From the NCBI GenBank assembly GCA_047495785.1, contig JBLDXI010000004.1, positions 1,984,001-2,048,000 on the forward strand: DNA of 64,000 nt, read 5' to 3'. The notes beneath the pieces were generated by a model. The model saw nothing but the letters and a program-made list of their open reading frames with translations. It was not told the DNA's origin and searched no databases. The DNA is from Lepidodermella squamata. Its lineage: Eukaryota > Gastrotricha. Positions 21,021-32,086 of the stretch are shown in pieces (within the stretch, counting starts at the first letter, position 1; each line of letters opens with the position of its first letter). The position numbers were made by a program, and so were the translations under genes.

Positions 21021-24000
21021 AGAAAATTCCTACTAAATGTGAAATGAGAGAGATAAAAAATGATAAAAATGTAATAAAAACTCATTTTAACTGAAGCGGG
21101 CCATGTGTTACGTGTCATCTGGCACGTGCGCCTTAGGACAAACTCAACGGAATGAGAACAACACAGCTATTCACTCTTTTTCCGTCGTTTAAAATCAGGT
21201 CAACTTTTTATTTCATGTTGCTGGCGTTTTGATTGAAAAATAGGCTGTTCGACATAGGTTTGCGAGGTCAAAGGTAAGCAGACAAAGTTAATAATTGTCG
21301 ACATTTATTTATTGCCCCGTTTTCATTAATTGGCCGCTTCTCGTTGGTTCCGGGACTTCCGGCAATTTTCGGATTTTACGGCATTGGCCCGCGAGAATTC
21401 CAGCTTTTCGAAGCCAACTTTTTACTTCTACCTCAGTTAGTTATGATTTCGACAGGTAAGTGCAACGTAAATAATTTTAGCTACTATTTGATTGGATTCT
21501 TATCACGATTATGCTTCGTGGTTTTTGACGCTCAACTCACCTTGCTAACTTCAAGACTAAATTTCTAAATTTATCTTTGATAAATCGTTAATGTTTTCGA
21601 GCCGACATCAACTCTCAAGCTGTTCTAGGAATGCCACATGATTCGCATTTGAGCGCAAAAGCGCGCCGAAGATAAGACAAAAAAACGATTTTTCTCTATT
21701 TTTGTGCTTTTCGCGAAATCTGTGAAATTTGATATTTTCATAAAAAATGCCGTTGATCCGAAAATCGTCATTTCTGTTGAAATTACTATTTTCTCTTGCT
21801 GTTTCCGTGCTGCCAATTCTCTGCTTATCACACTATTTTTCACGATTTTTTTCCCATTTTCGCGAATTTTGTGTGGAAATTGTTGTTTCTGCGCTGTTCT
21901 GCCCGTGCTTACACGGAATTACACGATGTTCCTCGACTTTTTGTGCCATTTTCGCGCAGTCTGTGTGAAAAATACTATATTTTTGAGCCATCTCTCTGCG
22001 CTTCCACGGAATTACACGGAGTTGTGAGTCTGGTTGATTTCGCTGGAAACGCTGAAAAAACTTGTCTTGACTTGCTTTTCTTGGCTGAATCTTCTTACAT
22101 GAGTTTACAACGGCGAAATTCCGTTGGAAACTCAAGTTTGACGATTCAGCTGGGAGAAGCAAGTCAAGACAAGTTTTTCCAACGTTTCCGGCGAAATCAA
22201 CCAGACTCACAACTCCGTGTAATTCCGTGGAAGCGCAGGGTGAACGGCGGCTAATTATGGTCTAAATGTAAATTCATGTGAGCTGAATCAATAAAATGAT
22301 CATGTAAATTCATAGGACTCGATTCCATTTCTACATGAAATTACATGAAAATACAAGGACGTGTTTTAACCCCATTTTACACGAGTTTACAAGCTGAAAC
22401 TTTTTAGTCCGGGTACTTCGGGCTTTTAATGGTCAATCGCCCTCAACGCTCACATGGGCGTATCGTTTTCACGGCAAATTATTATTATTATTATTTTAAT
22501 TTTATATGCTGGTGGAATTTAAATGGCTATTATTTATAGGAATTGTTTCTCCTGATCTTCCAGCTTAACAAATTTATTAGCCAATCCAAAATAATTTCGA
22601 AAATTCATAATTTTGAATTATCTTTGTTCCAATACTTGTGCCTTGTGCCACATTTCAATCCCATACCAACTTTACCCTGAGCAGAATACAACTAAATTAT
22701 TTTAGGAAAAAGCCCTGAATTTAAGCTTGAATTTCGTAAATAACTGAATTCTTTTTCTGCAATTTTTCTATTGATTTATCATCAGTAATTTTCTCCAATT
22801 CAAGCTAATAATTTTACCGTTAATTGTAAATGAAACCCATTATTTTCAAGATTAATCGTTTGCTTTGGTTGGAATTCCCATTATTAAAAATTTGATTCAA
22901 GATTTTTCAATAAAGTTCTGATCGGACATTGACAAAAACAGCCTGAACAAGCAACGAAGGAGAGAATATAGCCGACTCGAAGATGACCCGCAAAAATTAT
23001 TCATTTAAGGAGTAATTTATAATAAATATATAGGTCACTCGATACGCATTTGTGATTTAAGGTCTAAATTTATGACTTTGAAGAAGCCCGATCTTCACAG
23101 TACGCTGAAATCAAGCATCACCTATTTTTACCCTGAACCTGAACAGTGATTGTTTCAAGTCGAAATTTCACTTCGGTCGATTGCCGGTGTCCAAAAACCT
23201 CGAAACGAGCAAAAAACCTCAGTTCGACCGATTGAAAATACGAAATTTATAGGATACTGCCGAACTTCGCTTTAAATTTCGAAAAATTGTGAACATGACA
23301 AGAATAGGCAAAATCAGGTATTTTTCTGATTGGCATTCTATGCAATTTTCTCATTTTTAGCATATATTCAACCTGCAGAAATGAAGCCTTCTTATGAAAG
23401 ACCGTAGCATTTGAAGTGCCCTAGTAATTTTATTCGGAAAATCACGGAAAACTGCGAAATTTGTTATTTGCCTGATCACACGTACTGTGCACTCTACACG
23501 AGTTATTAACGCAGCGTTTTAAAATTCGACGAAAATCCACTAAAATGTAATATTTGTGTCCAGATTTTTCCTACATTTTCGCATAATTTAAACTGTAATC
23601 CCCTAAACTCCGTTTTTTGCGAAAATACTTAAATTTTATCAGACTCTTGTCATCGTTCAAAGCTTTACTTTCGCAATCAATCTACATGAATTTACATGGT
23701 GTTTATTCGAGCAATAAATCGCCCGTATTCATCATTTCAACTCCGTGTATTTTCGTGTAACCACTCTGTTTTCTCCAGAAATACAATAAGACGAAATCCT
23801 TAAAATTCCGTAACATTTCTGTTCGTGTAATTTCATGTAAAGCCAATGTCGAAAATTTCGGCTGCTAAATGAGGGATTTTCGGCTGAATTTTCCAAAATT
23901 AATTAATATCTTTATTCATTCGATCTACTTACATGAGAATACAACGTCTATTCCAGGATGTAAAATCATGTGGGGATGTTTCAGACGAGAAATCATACAG

Positions 24001-24254
24001 TTACCATGAAAATACATCGAAGAAATAACTGAAAGACGAAAATCCACGAGTTTACATGACCGAATTTCAGCGTTTACACGAATTTCCATGAGTTTCCTCG
24101 GCCGAAAAACGACAAAACCTGTTTTACAACGCTGAATTCCGGATCGCTGAGCTGGTTCCTGATCTACTTACATGAAAATACCAAAATAAACTGCAAAATA
24201 CCCGAAATTACAGGAATTTACAATGTTAATTTACTCAAACTTTTTTGTCCGGGT

Positions 24255-24468
24255 ATTGTGTTAACACTATTGTAAGCCTTAGTTATAATAGAATTGTAGT
24301 GAGATCTAAAAGTAAGCTCATCGTCAACAACAATGCCGAGATCTTTGTATGAATTAGATATAGCATGTTTATGTCCGCCTAGAGAATAAGAAATACGAGG
24401 ATTATTGTGGCCTAGATGCATGACGGCACATTTTTCAAAAGAAAGACCAAGCTGCCAATCGCTAACCC
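24255..24468 (-). pseudogene. RT thumb segment of the split CR1-like element
   Basis: It reads WVSDWQLGLSFEKCAVMHLG, then KDLGIVVDDELTFRSHYNSI and KAYNSVNTI. This is the segment after the FADD box in CR1-type proteins. It is continuous with the upstream RT once the hAT insertion is removed, and is cut at 24255 by the palindrome. Confidence 0.8.
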
Positions 24469-24476
24469 AGGCAAAG

Positions 24477-25534
24477 CAGTGATCCGACTAGGTCTGAGTG
24501 CTAGGGGGTACGCCTAAAAGTGGTAAAAAGAATTTCGCTCGCGAACTTCGTTCGCTCGCATTGTCAGCTAACATCTATACTTACTATTAATATACTTTCA
24601 TTTTTCATTAGAAATTGGCAACGTGCACTAATTTTACAGGTGTATACATAGTTGAACTGAAGCGGTATATTAAACAGGCTATCCTTCTTGTGTGCGAGCG
24701 AAGCGAGCAAGAAAATTTTAGATTTTCAAAGCAATTCTGCCCAAAATTGCATTTAAATTGATATAAATTATTAACAAACTGTTGAAATTACTTTAAATTT
24801 TCAATAGATATCGTCTAAAAAATGTAGCGCGTAAAAAATTAAAAATCAAAATTCAAAATTGCGGAATTTTTAAAAATAAATTAGATATTCTGAATCAGCA
24901 TGAAAAGTTAGGCTAGTGTGCAAATTTGCGCGCGATTACATTGAAAATTCAAGAAGAAATGAGACGTTGAAGAAGCGCGCTTGTGAGTGTGTGACTAGCA
25001 CGCGCACGTCAACTGCGAGCGCTTTTCTCCGGTTAATGCGTGTACAACCTTGCGCGCGTTTGCGAGGAAGCTGATTTCGTAGTGCGCGCACTCACTAAAA
25101 TGCTTACTTTCCACTACCTATTTCTCTCTCAATTTTCAATGTAATCGCGCGCAAATTTGCACACTAGCCTAACTTTTCATGCTGATTCAGAATATCTAAT
25201 TTCTTTTTAAAAGTTCCGCAGCGTTTAAATTTTGATTTTTAATTTTTACGCTCATTATCGGAAATTTATTAGGGTACTCCAAGTTGTTTGGATTCTCGCT
25301 GTAAGCTTGGTTATCGAAAGCCACACCAATTATTATACGTAAAACGCTTGGAAAGCTGATAATAGTGTCATTTAGAATGAAAAATTTCAAATTTTGACCC
25401 ATGGTGAAGCCAGATTTTTTCATAAAAATTTCCTTTTTCAAATCTGCTAGGGGGTACGCGGCACCCCTTCCACTTTTTGGGTCTTCTCCAAGGGGGTACG
25501 CGCCACCCCCGTACCCCCCGCACTCGGAACACTG
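24477..25534. mobile_element. 1058-bp non-autonomous hAT-type element with 8-bp target duplication
   Basis: The termini CAGTGATCCGA and TCGGAACACTG form short imperfect inverted repeats. AGGCAAAG flanks both sides (24469-24476 and 25535-25542). Removing the element and one duplicate joins the retrotransposon frames as ...LALEKIFA/CFAWVSDW.... CAGTG ends with 8-bp duplications are diagnostic of the hAT superfamily. There is no transposase. It hosts another MITE (24827-25252) and GCGAGCGAAGCGAGC-type words at 24541-24559 and 24693-24708. Confidence 0.88.
24827..25252. mobile_element. Inverted-repeat MITE (AAGTTAGG family), copy 1, nested in a hAT element
   Basis: Long arms: GCGTAAAAAATTAAAAATCA at the left edge with its complement at the right, continuing through AAATTAGATATTCTGAATCA, AAAAGTTAGGCTAGTGTGC and TTTGCGCGCGATTACATTGA on both arms. 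The GC-rich centre is full of GCGCGC and GTGTGTG words. No coding sequence. Confidence 0.75.
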
Positions 25535-26729
25535 AGGCAAAGATTTTTTCGAGAGCGAGAGATAAGTTAGAAGAAGAAAATAATGCATTATCGAAGGAAA
25601 ATTTAATATATAATTTACAATCATCAGCAAATAGTTTGACTTTGACTCCAGCAGGAAGAATAGGCACTAAATCGTTAATGTAAATTAGAAAGAGTAATGG
25701 GCCCAGGACAGAACCTTGGGGGACGCCACTTGTGACAGGCGTAGTAGAGCTAGACGAATTATTTACAACAACATATTGCGTGCGGTTGGAAAGATAGGCG
25801 GCAATCCAATTTAAAATTTCACCATCAAGACCAATAAGAGACAATTTTTTAAGAAGCTTTAAGTGACATATAGAATCAAAGGCCTTAGCAAAATCGATAT
25901 ACACGATGTCAACAAATTCACCGCATTCAATAGCAAAGCACCAATCAAGGGAACACTCGAGCATCTGAGAGGCAGTGGACTTGCGAGATAAAAAGCCATG
26001 CTGCTCGGGAGTAATAAATGAATTTTCGAGTAGGAAATCAAGAATAGCCGATTTAATTATTGATTCTAGGATTCTGCAGGCGGCTGAAGTCAAGGAAATG
26101 GGTCGATAATCAACAGGCTTTTTAGAATTAATTTTCTTTGGAATCGGTTTGACAGACGCGATTTGCCAAATTTTCGGGAGGTGAGACTGAGAAAAGGAAG
26201 ATCGAAATATATGAGCGAGAGGCTTGTACAGTGAGTGGGCGAGTTTTTTTAAGAATATGGTAGGCAGACCGTCAGGACAAATAGCGTAGGAATCAGACAG
26301 GTTTAGAATCGTCTTAAGAACTAGGTCATCGCTGATGTTAATAGAAGAAAGATTCAGAGTAGGTTTAGAGACATTTTCAACTGTAGAAGGTAATATTTTG
26401 TTGTCAACGGTAAAAACGGAGGTGAATTGAGCGTTTAACGCCTCGGCCTTATCTACATCCGAGGTGCAAATATTGTTTAGAGAATCTACAAGAGCAGGAA
26501 TATAAGGACGAGAATTAAGACGATTATTTGCATAATTGCATAACAGACGAATATTGTTAGCAGCGATCAGGGTGGCCACACTTTTATTATTAAAGTCTTT
26601 CACGGTTTTTTCATATTTTACAGATATTTTTTTATATTTAGTTAAGAGAATAGAATGATCAAAGGAATTTTTTTGAGCTTGGAGAACGAATAATGCGATT
26701 AGGCACGTGCACTTGTACGAGTGAATCAA
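25535..26729 (-). pseudogene. Reverse transcriptase domain of the CR1-like element
   Basis: The domain is nearly complete up to the hAT insertion. In order: CPDGLPTIFLKKL, WQIASVKPIPKK, YRPISLTS, HGFLSRKSTASQMLE, the catalytic-block VDIVYIDFAKAFDSICH, TSGVPQGSVLGPLLFLIYIN and the active-site FADDCKLY at about 25640. It copies the element RNA during target-primed integration. The open frame runs past the real coding end into the hAT element, so residues after about IFAS are not native. No in-frame stop in this stretch, but the protein is truncated by the insertion. Confidence 0.85.
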
Positions 26730-26753
26730 GAAGGCTTAACAATTTATTATACA

Positions 26754-27540
26754 TTAGATCGACGTCATTGCGATGCCCGAGAAAAAAGTGACCCAGTCAA
26801 CATTGTTAAGGTCGCGAGATATGGCATCATAGTTGGTTTTTCTGAAATTTTTATTGAAATTATTGAAATTATTTTCTGTTAAGACTGGATGTTCAAGTTT
26901 AATTTTGAACGTGACGGCATCATGATTTGAGAAGATAAACGGACAATTTACATCGACGTCATGAATAAGAGATACGTTGTTAGTGAGAAGAAGGTCAAGT
27001 ATGCTATTGGACAAAGGGAAAGTTGGTTTTGAAACTAATTGGCTGAGAGAATTTTTCTGGCAAAAATTCAGAAACGTTGACTCTAATGTTTTATCACTGA
27101 AATTGTTTGAATCCGGATGAAGCCAGTCAATGCGAGGAAAATTAAAATCACCGAGAAAGATAATAGGAGAAGTTGTAGTTTCACACAAATAATTCATACA
27201 TTTGGTTAATTCAGACAGATAACGCACATCATTATAAGGTGGCGATATACACAGGCAATAGTTATCGACAGATTATTTGAACAAATTAAGTTTATGGCGA
27301 CAATTTCAGAGTCGTTATTTAAATTATCAATTTTGTAAAATTGGAGATTATTTTTAATAAGAATACACACGCCACCGGCCCTTGAAGGCCGATCGCGACG
27401 AGCCGCAACGCGATAACACCCCACTTCTAACATAGCATCGGTGATGCCAGCGTGCAGCCATGTCTCACAAAGGCAAATAACGTCATATTTACAAGAAAGC
27501 AAAAAATCAGTTAACGCAAATTATGTTTTTTAACACTCCT
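26754..27540 (-). pseudogene. APE-type endonuclease domain of the CR1-like element, frameshifted
   Basis: The first frame (about 27502-27206) has DVICLCETWLHAGITD, ARRDRPSRAGGVCILIK and the start of the ACVYR motif. A frame change near 27220 leads to TTSPIIFLGDFNFPRIDW, NSILDLLLTN and FIFSNHDAVTFKI, the GDFN and NHD active-site boxes. It nicks target DNA to start integration. The frameshift, and another break before the RT at about 26740, make the copy non-functional. Confidence 0.8.
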
Positions 27541-27627
27541 ACAATTCAGACTATAGACAGAGATGGCAAACAGAATAAAAGAAAGTGCACTCGATTGTTT
27601 TTGGTCCAAAGGAAGTCCTGCTGAAAC

Positions 27628-28194
27628 CTAAGCGCCGGTCTTGCCGCGCCGATCGGTTGAGACGTTGTCCGTGCCAAGGTCGATCGGGACGAAAGCATCA
27701 GCCACGTGATCGTAGGCGAAAGTGCCAGACCCCACAGTCTCGAGCCGAAGCCCGTTAAGCCGGATTTTAAATTCTAGCTCCTTCCTGACAACCTGGTCAG
27801 CCGAGGCGCCTTTGACGACGATCTTGACTAGTTTTGGAGCTTGGCGAGACATGCGGAAAGCCTCGAACTCGACACCAGCCAGGTCAGGGACCTTTTTCTC
27901 CACCAGCTGGGCGAGAGTAGCGGCCGTTTCGCTTGCCTCCGGCTCGACATTATGAAGCACCACAGTATGCCGTAGACGATGTTCTTCGCCTTCGTTGAGT
28001 CGCAGCTCAAGCTTGAAGATTCGATCACCCTGCTCTTTTATCGTTGCAGCCTGTTTGGTATTTTGTTTTTCCAGTTCGGCGAGACGAGTGAGGAGTTGTT
28101 CGAGCCTTTCAAGCAATGGCTTGTTCGAGGCTTCATGAATTTTTTTAATTTCTCCCAGGTCTTGCTGTGAGAGTGTCATTAAGCACGCGACCAA
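27628..28194 (-). CDS. ORF1 of the CR1-like element (coiled-coil, nucleic-acid-binding type)
   Basis: An open frame of 188 codons. Residues 10-75 are heptad-rich (LLERLEQLLTRLAELEKQNT, KQAATIKEQGDRIFKLELRL) and should form a coiled coil. A region resembling an RNA-recognition fold follows (TVVLHNVEPE, VEFEAFRMSRQAPKLVKIVV). That layout is typical of ORF1 proteins in jockey/CR1-type elements, which bind the element RNA. It sits at the 5' end, upstream of the endonuclease. The frame is intact but the element is dead. Confidence 0.65.
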   Translation of the reverse strand: MVACLMTLSQQDLGEIKKIHEASNKPLLERLEQLLTRLAELEKQNTKQAATIKEQGDRIFKLELRLNEGEEHRLRHTVVLHNVEPEASETAATLAQLVEKKVPDLAGVEFEAFRMSRQAPKLVKIVVKGASADQVVRKELEFKIRLNGLRLETVGSGTFAYDHVADAFVPIDLGTDNVSTDRRGKTGA

Positions 28195-28200
28195 GGTTAA

Positions 28201-29205
28201 AAATTGATAAAAAATTGATGTTGTGTTTAGAATGAAAAAGTTAAAAAAATGGCTTTCGGGCTTTCAAATAAAAAGCCTTAGTTTTCTCTTTCGGGCGTGT
28301 TTTTGCTAAATCGACATCTTTTTATACATGAGCTGAATCATGAGCTGAATCGAGCCTTCTGCACTTTCCCCCCCGCCCAGGTCATATTACCTTGATGAAC
28401 GCACGCAAACTTCCGGCTGTTTGGCAAACTAAATTTTCTCACATCTGTCTCGGCGATTGCAGTTGCAAGAAATTCAAAGTCTGAGCCAATGCCGTACAAC
28501 AATTCAGCGATGGCTAATGGCTAGTGGAATGCCAGGCGGCGGCTGCGTGGAGGCGTACATCGAAGACGGGGGCTTCGCCACGGTTAGGCAGTACTCCACG
28601 ATTTGAGCGCCAAATCAGTCGCAGATCGGTTAAACTATATAGTGGCTTGTTCCGAAATTTGGTGTATTGGAACTGCGATCTTCCCGTTCCATAGTTTAGT
28701 AAACCTGATCATCAGCTACTTTTGTCTCTCTGTTCCAGTGTGCGAAGTAGGATCCGGGAACTGAGGTGCTTTCTAGCCCCCAGCCAAAGAAACTAAAGGC
28801 TCCCCTCTGCGGCTTTTTAGCCTTCTCCTAGTTGGAGTCTCGGAGTTGGGGTGTCGCGACACCCCAGCACCCCTTTACTTCGCACCCTGCTCTGTTCTCT
28901 CTGTGCTCTCTGCAGCTGGCGTTAGCCCACGGTACGCCACTGCGAATTTAGGCTGATACGCGTGTGCCGCCCTCGAAATGGTTGTCTCTTCGATTGTCAA
29001 GTCATTGAATCATTCCCGATGATTATAGCATTTTTAATTCTCGGATTTATAGAGACCTAATATCCTTGACTAGAATCGAAGAGAACCCGGGCAGCAAGGA
29101 AAAAGTTACATATTACACGTTTGCCTACAAAAACCGCAAAATATTATAAGTATCGAGAAACGCCAAGCCAATGGTCGTTGTCGACGCTGTGACTACATAG
29201 TTAAG
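28201..29205. other. Non-coding interval
   Basis: No gene seen. A GTGCGAAGTAGG...CTTTACTTCGCAC inverted pair at about 28741-28905 encloses the perfect 18-bp palindrome GGGGTGTCGCGACACCCC near 28846-28863. It may be a small hairpin element. Confidence 0.35.
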
Positions 29206-29469
29206 ATGAACGGCAATTTTCTATTTGTTATCGAATCTATTTTCGCGTATCGTAGCCTGCTATTTTTCGGAGGCCGAACATATGCCACTATTGTCGGCCA
29301 CCACAATGCCTTGATAACGTCCAACGTCTCGGCTCAATATTCCGTTTTTGAGGCTGCTAAATTTCCGACGATTGAGAAGGGCGTAGTTGTTTGGACTAAC
29401 AAAAAGTATAGAGCGCAATTCACTTTTGTGATTTTAAATTACGGCACTACTATTCAATCCTCTCTTTAA
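29206..29469 (+). CDS. Hypothetical 87-residue open frame
   Basis: An ATG-started frame of 87 codons with a hydrophobic amino end and a GHHNALITSNVSAQYSVFEA segment. No family recognised. An AATAAA lies shortly downstream (about 29510), just before the 29570 hAT element. It may be chance or a terminal exon; it has no paralogue in the window. Confidence 0.2.
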   Translation: MNGNFLFVIESIFAYRSLLFFGGRTYATIVGHHNALITSNVSAQYSVFEAAKFPTIEKGVVVWTNKKYRAQFTFVILNYGTTIQSSL

Positions 29470-29569
29470 TTTATCGTGCTATAGTTGTATGTTGTATACT
29501 ATTTTTGCGAATAAAAATGCTATTTTCTGATCAGGATTGAATGAATCCTGATTTTTGTAAGGTTACTAG

Positions 29570-31005
29570 CAGGGCTGCAAAATCTGTTTTCCTGCCCACG
29601 AGCGTGATTTCTAGTGGTCAACCTGCCCACACGACCCTGCTTTTTCCACCATTCTGTTTATCACTAGGATTTGTCAGTTTGTGGACGAATAAGTCATTCA
29701 TCCGGCAATTATTGATTTAGAGCCACAAAACTTGGTGACATGCTAAGGGGCCCGATTCGCGAGCGGGCAATACGGCCGCGCAGCGAAATTTTTTAGGAAA
29801 TTCGGAAACATTTTGTGTTATTTGGGTGGGGAAAATGGGTCTAAAACTGCATTGAATGATAATAAATTTGTTAGAGAATGTGACATTTCACTCATAAATT
29901 TCCATCTATTGTTGAGGGGGAAATTTGAAATGTTTACAATTTTGTTGATTTTTTCGAAAAAATCAAGTTTTTGACGGTAGGGAATTTCAAAAAATAAATT
30001 AGATATTCGGATTCAGCGCGAAAAGTTAGGCTAGAGCGCAAATATGCGCGAGATTATCATTAAAATTGGGAGAGAAATGAGATGGAATAAACCGCGAGTG
30101 AGTGTGTGCGTGGGCGCGCGCACGCACTGCAAAAATCGCGCTCACTAGCAAATGCGTGGACGTTTTGTATGATGTTTCTGCCCGCAAAATGCGCGCAGTC
30201 GAGAGCGCGCTCGCGCGCACACACACACACACACACGCGCGCTCCGATATGATTAAACTTTTTCGTGTCAAATCTTCCTCAATTTTGACAACAGCCATGC
30301 GCAAACTTGCATTCTAGCCTAACTTTTTGCGCTGAATCCGAATATCTAATTTATTTTTTGAAATTCCGCACCGTTGAAAACTTGGGTATTACTTGGGCAG
30401 TCGTATTTTATTTCAAATAATTTATTAACTAATTTTGAATAAAACAATGTGGGCAGCATCAGTTAGTGGGCAGCGCTGAAATAGTTTGATGGTGCGCGGG
30501 AAGTTTCGCTTGTTACACAGTACTGCTTTGAAACAAGCAAATTTTGTAGTTGATTTATTTAATAATTTTGATTAAAATGTTAGTGATTAAAATTATGTTA
30601 GCTTTTTCATCCCAAAAATTGCCCACGACCTGCCCATGAAATAATTGTAATGAAGTGTTCTGATTTTCTTTTTTCCACGATATGGGCATATTCTTTTATA
30701 ATCACAAAAATTGCCCACGATCTGCCCGCAATATATTGGTCAAGTAATCGTCGTAAATGTAATAAAATGCCCACTCGGGAACCTGAATAAACTCGGTAAA
30801 TGAAGCTGAACATGTGAAAAATGCAGTAATTCAAGCTTTTGAATCAGCAAATTTTTTTTGACATATGAAATTTTCCGGAAACGTGAAGATAACACAGTTC
30901 CAGAGAATACAGTAGTTTTTCCGACCTGCCCACAAAAACAGGGTTCAGCCCCTTCGACCTGCCCACGAGCAATGCTCGCATGCTCGGACACTTTTTGCAG
31001 CCCTG
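29570..31005. mobile_element. 1436-bp non-autonomous hAT-type element with 8-bp target duplication
   Basis: Perfect ends CAGGGCTGCAAAA and TTTTGCAGCCCTG, each flanked by GTTACTAG (29562-29569 and 31006-31013). The interior repeats CTGCCCACGA/TGCCCAC words on both strands near each end (for example 29597, 30615, 30708, 30930). No transposase frame. It carries an AAGTTAGG-family MITE at about 29975-30390. Confidence 0.88.
29975..30390. mobile_element. Inverted-repeat MITE (AAGTTAGG family), copy 2, nested in a hAT element
   Basis: GGAATTTCAAAAAATAAATT at 29982 pairs with its complement ending about 30366. The arms run through ATATTCGGATTCAGCGCGAA and AAGTTAGGCTAGAG. The centre carries an (AC)9 tract at 30219-30236 and GCGCGC words. 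It is homologous to 24827-25252. Confidence 0.75.
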
Positions 31006-31123
31006 GTTACTAGTTTTTTGTTGAATGACGGAGTGACAAACTGACGAAATGACGAAGCAACGAAGAAACCATCACCGCCTCAAAAGCTAGCTATTTTTTC
31101 ATGTCACGTGGGCACGCGCACTT

Positions 31124-32086
31124 GGTAAAGTGTCAGTTCATATTGGGCATTTCATATCGTGATCATTTCATACTTTTGCAGTGGTATTTCATACTGATTT
31201 TCCGTGGTTATTTCAATACATTTTTCTGATATTTTCGTGACTATTTCAATACATAAACATATAAATAGAAATCGTGAACATTTCATATTTATTCCAAGTC
31301 ATTTCATATCGTGACTTTTTCATACGCATCTAATAATATCGAATCACGTAAGTATTCGAATTACTCCTTCCCGCTAGTCATCCAAAGCATCACCCTCGTC
31401 GTCGCTATCACCCGTTGGATCGACGAAAGTTCAGCTGAGCTACACAGTAAAAAAACTCGGTTTTCACCCAGTTGGAAAAACGGAATTTACCTTGCAGCGT
31501 TATCGGAACCCGGTAAAAACCAGATGATAACCGAGTTTTGCTACTTTTCGCAATTACCGACCTAGTACAACCCAGTAAGAACCATGCATCTACAAAATAA
31601 CGGTTATGAACCTGATTTGTACCGACTTTGCCGCATTTGTAAAGAAATTATTTCTAAGTCCCTATTCCCATTGGATCGCATGATGAATTGTACTTCCCCT
31701 CAAATATTAGGTAGGGTATGCAGTGGGCAACTTCATACAGCTGGCAAACAGTTGGCAAACGCTAATTTGAAAAAAATGGGAAACTCATGAATTTTCATAC
31801 CGTGTGCTCAGCGGCGCATTCTTTGCCACACACATCGCATGCAATAGAAAGGGGAGTAACAAACATCTCCCGCTTTTTCGATATGAAATGATCACCATTT
31901 CTCGCACTAATAGTACCATCAATTGTTCCGTATGAAATGATCACCATTTCAACTTATATTTATGAAAAGTCACTTGTATAGATTGACACTGTATGAAATG
32001 GTCACGATTTGAAATAAAACTGTATGGAATGCTACTTGTATGGACTGATCACGTATGAAACGCCGAATATGAACTGACACCGAATC
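31124..32086. mobile_element. 963-bp element with opposed ATTTCATA arrays and 8-bp target duplication
   Basis: GCGCACTT flanks both sides (31116-31123 and 32087-32094). The ends share GTGTCAGTTCATATT, six bases inside each border. Behind the left end, several copies of a word like CATTTCATATCGTGATCATT occur (31145-31325). Behind the right end the complementary words GTATGAAATGATCACCATTT occur (31880-32060). No transposase. The superfamily is uncertain; 8-bp duplications occur in hAT, P and related groups. Confidence 0.65.

Larger units (their letters stand above)
15466..24254. repeat. Giant imperfect palindrome (8.8 kb), foldback-type element
   Basis: The left arm (15466 to about 20690) and right arm (about 21020-24254) are near-identical in inverted orientation, with a spacer of about 330 bp. 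The outer ends are CCCGGACAAAAAAGTTTGAG at the left and its complement at the right. A related end (CCCGGACTAAAAAGTTTCAG) recurs inside each arm (17306 and about 22395-22415), so one foldback unit may be nested in another. Two arm-specific differences stand out: a 156-bp hAT-type insertion at 17616 and a block of about 1.83 kb at 18258-20087, both missing from the right arm. No transposase frame seen. It interrupts the CR1-like element. Confidence 0.85.
14860..28200 (-). mobile_element. CR1-like non-LTR retrotransposon, split by two later insertions
   Basis: Read on the minus strand: ORF1 (28194-27628), APE endonuclease (about 27540-26754), reverse transcriptase (26729-25535), a hAT-type insertion (24477-25534), more RT (24468-24255), a giant palindrome (15466-24254), and the C-terminal domain (15465-15100). 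The 3' tail ends in an (ATA/TAA)n microsatellite at about 14862-14880, as is usual for CR1/L2-type elements. Without the insertions the element is about 3.5 kb. Frame breaks occur in the endonuclease, so the copy is dead. Placement in the CR1/L2/Daphne group is inferred from ORF order, APE nuclease type and tail. Confidence 0.75.

Noticed and set aside
20136-21568. Identical 74-codon frames in both palindrome arms
   Set aside because: They are mirror images created by the palindrome; no domain, no flanking gene structure.
15466-24254. Assembly artefact as the sole explanation of the palindrome
   Set aside because: Arm-specific insertions, one with a target duplication and an intact empty site in the other arm, are not expected from a chimeric read. 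It still cannot be excluded without raw reads.
31311-31790. Two plus-strand frames within the 31.1-32.1 kb element
   Set aside because: They cover the repeat words and spacer of a transposon; no domain seen.
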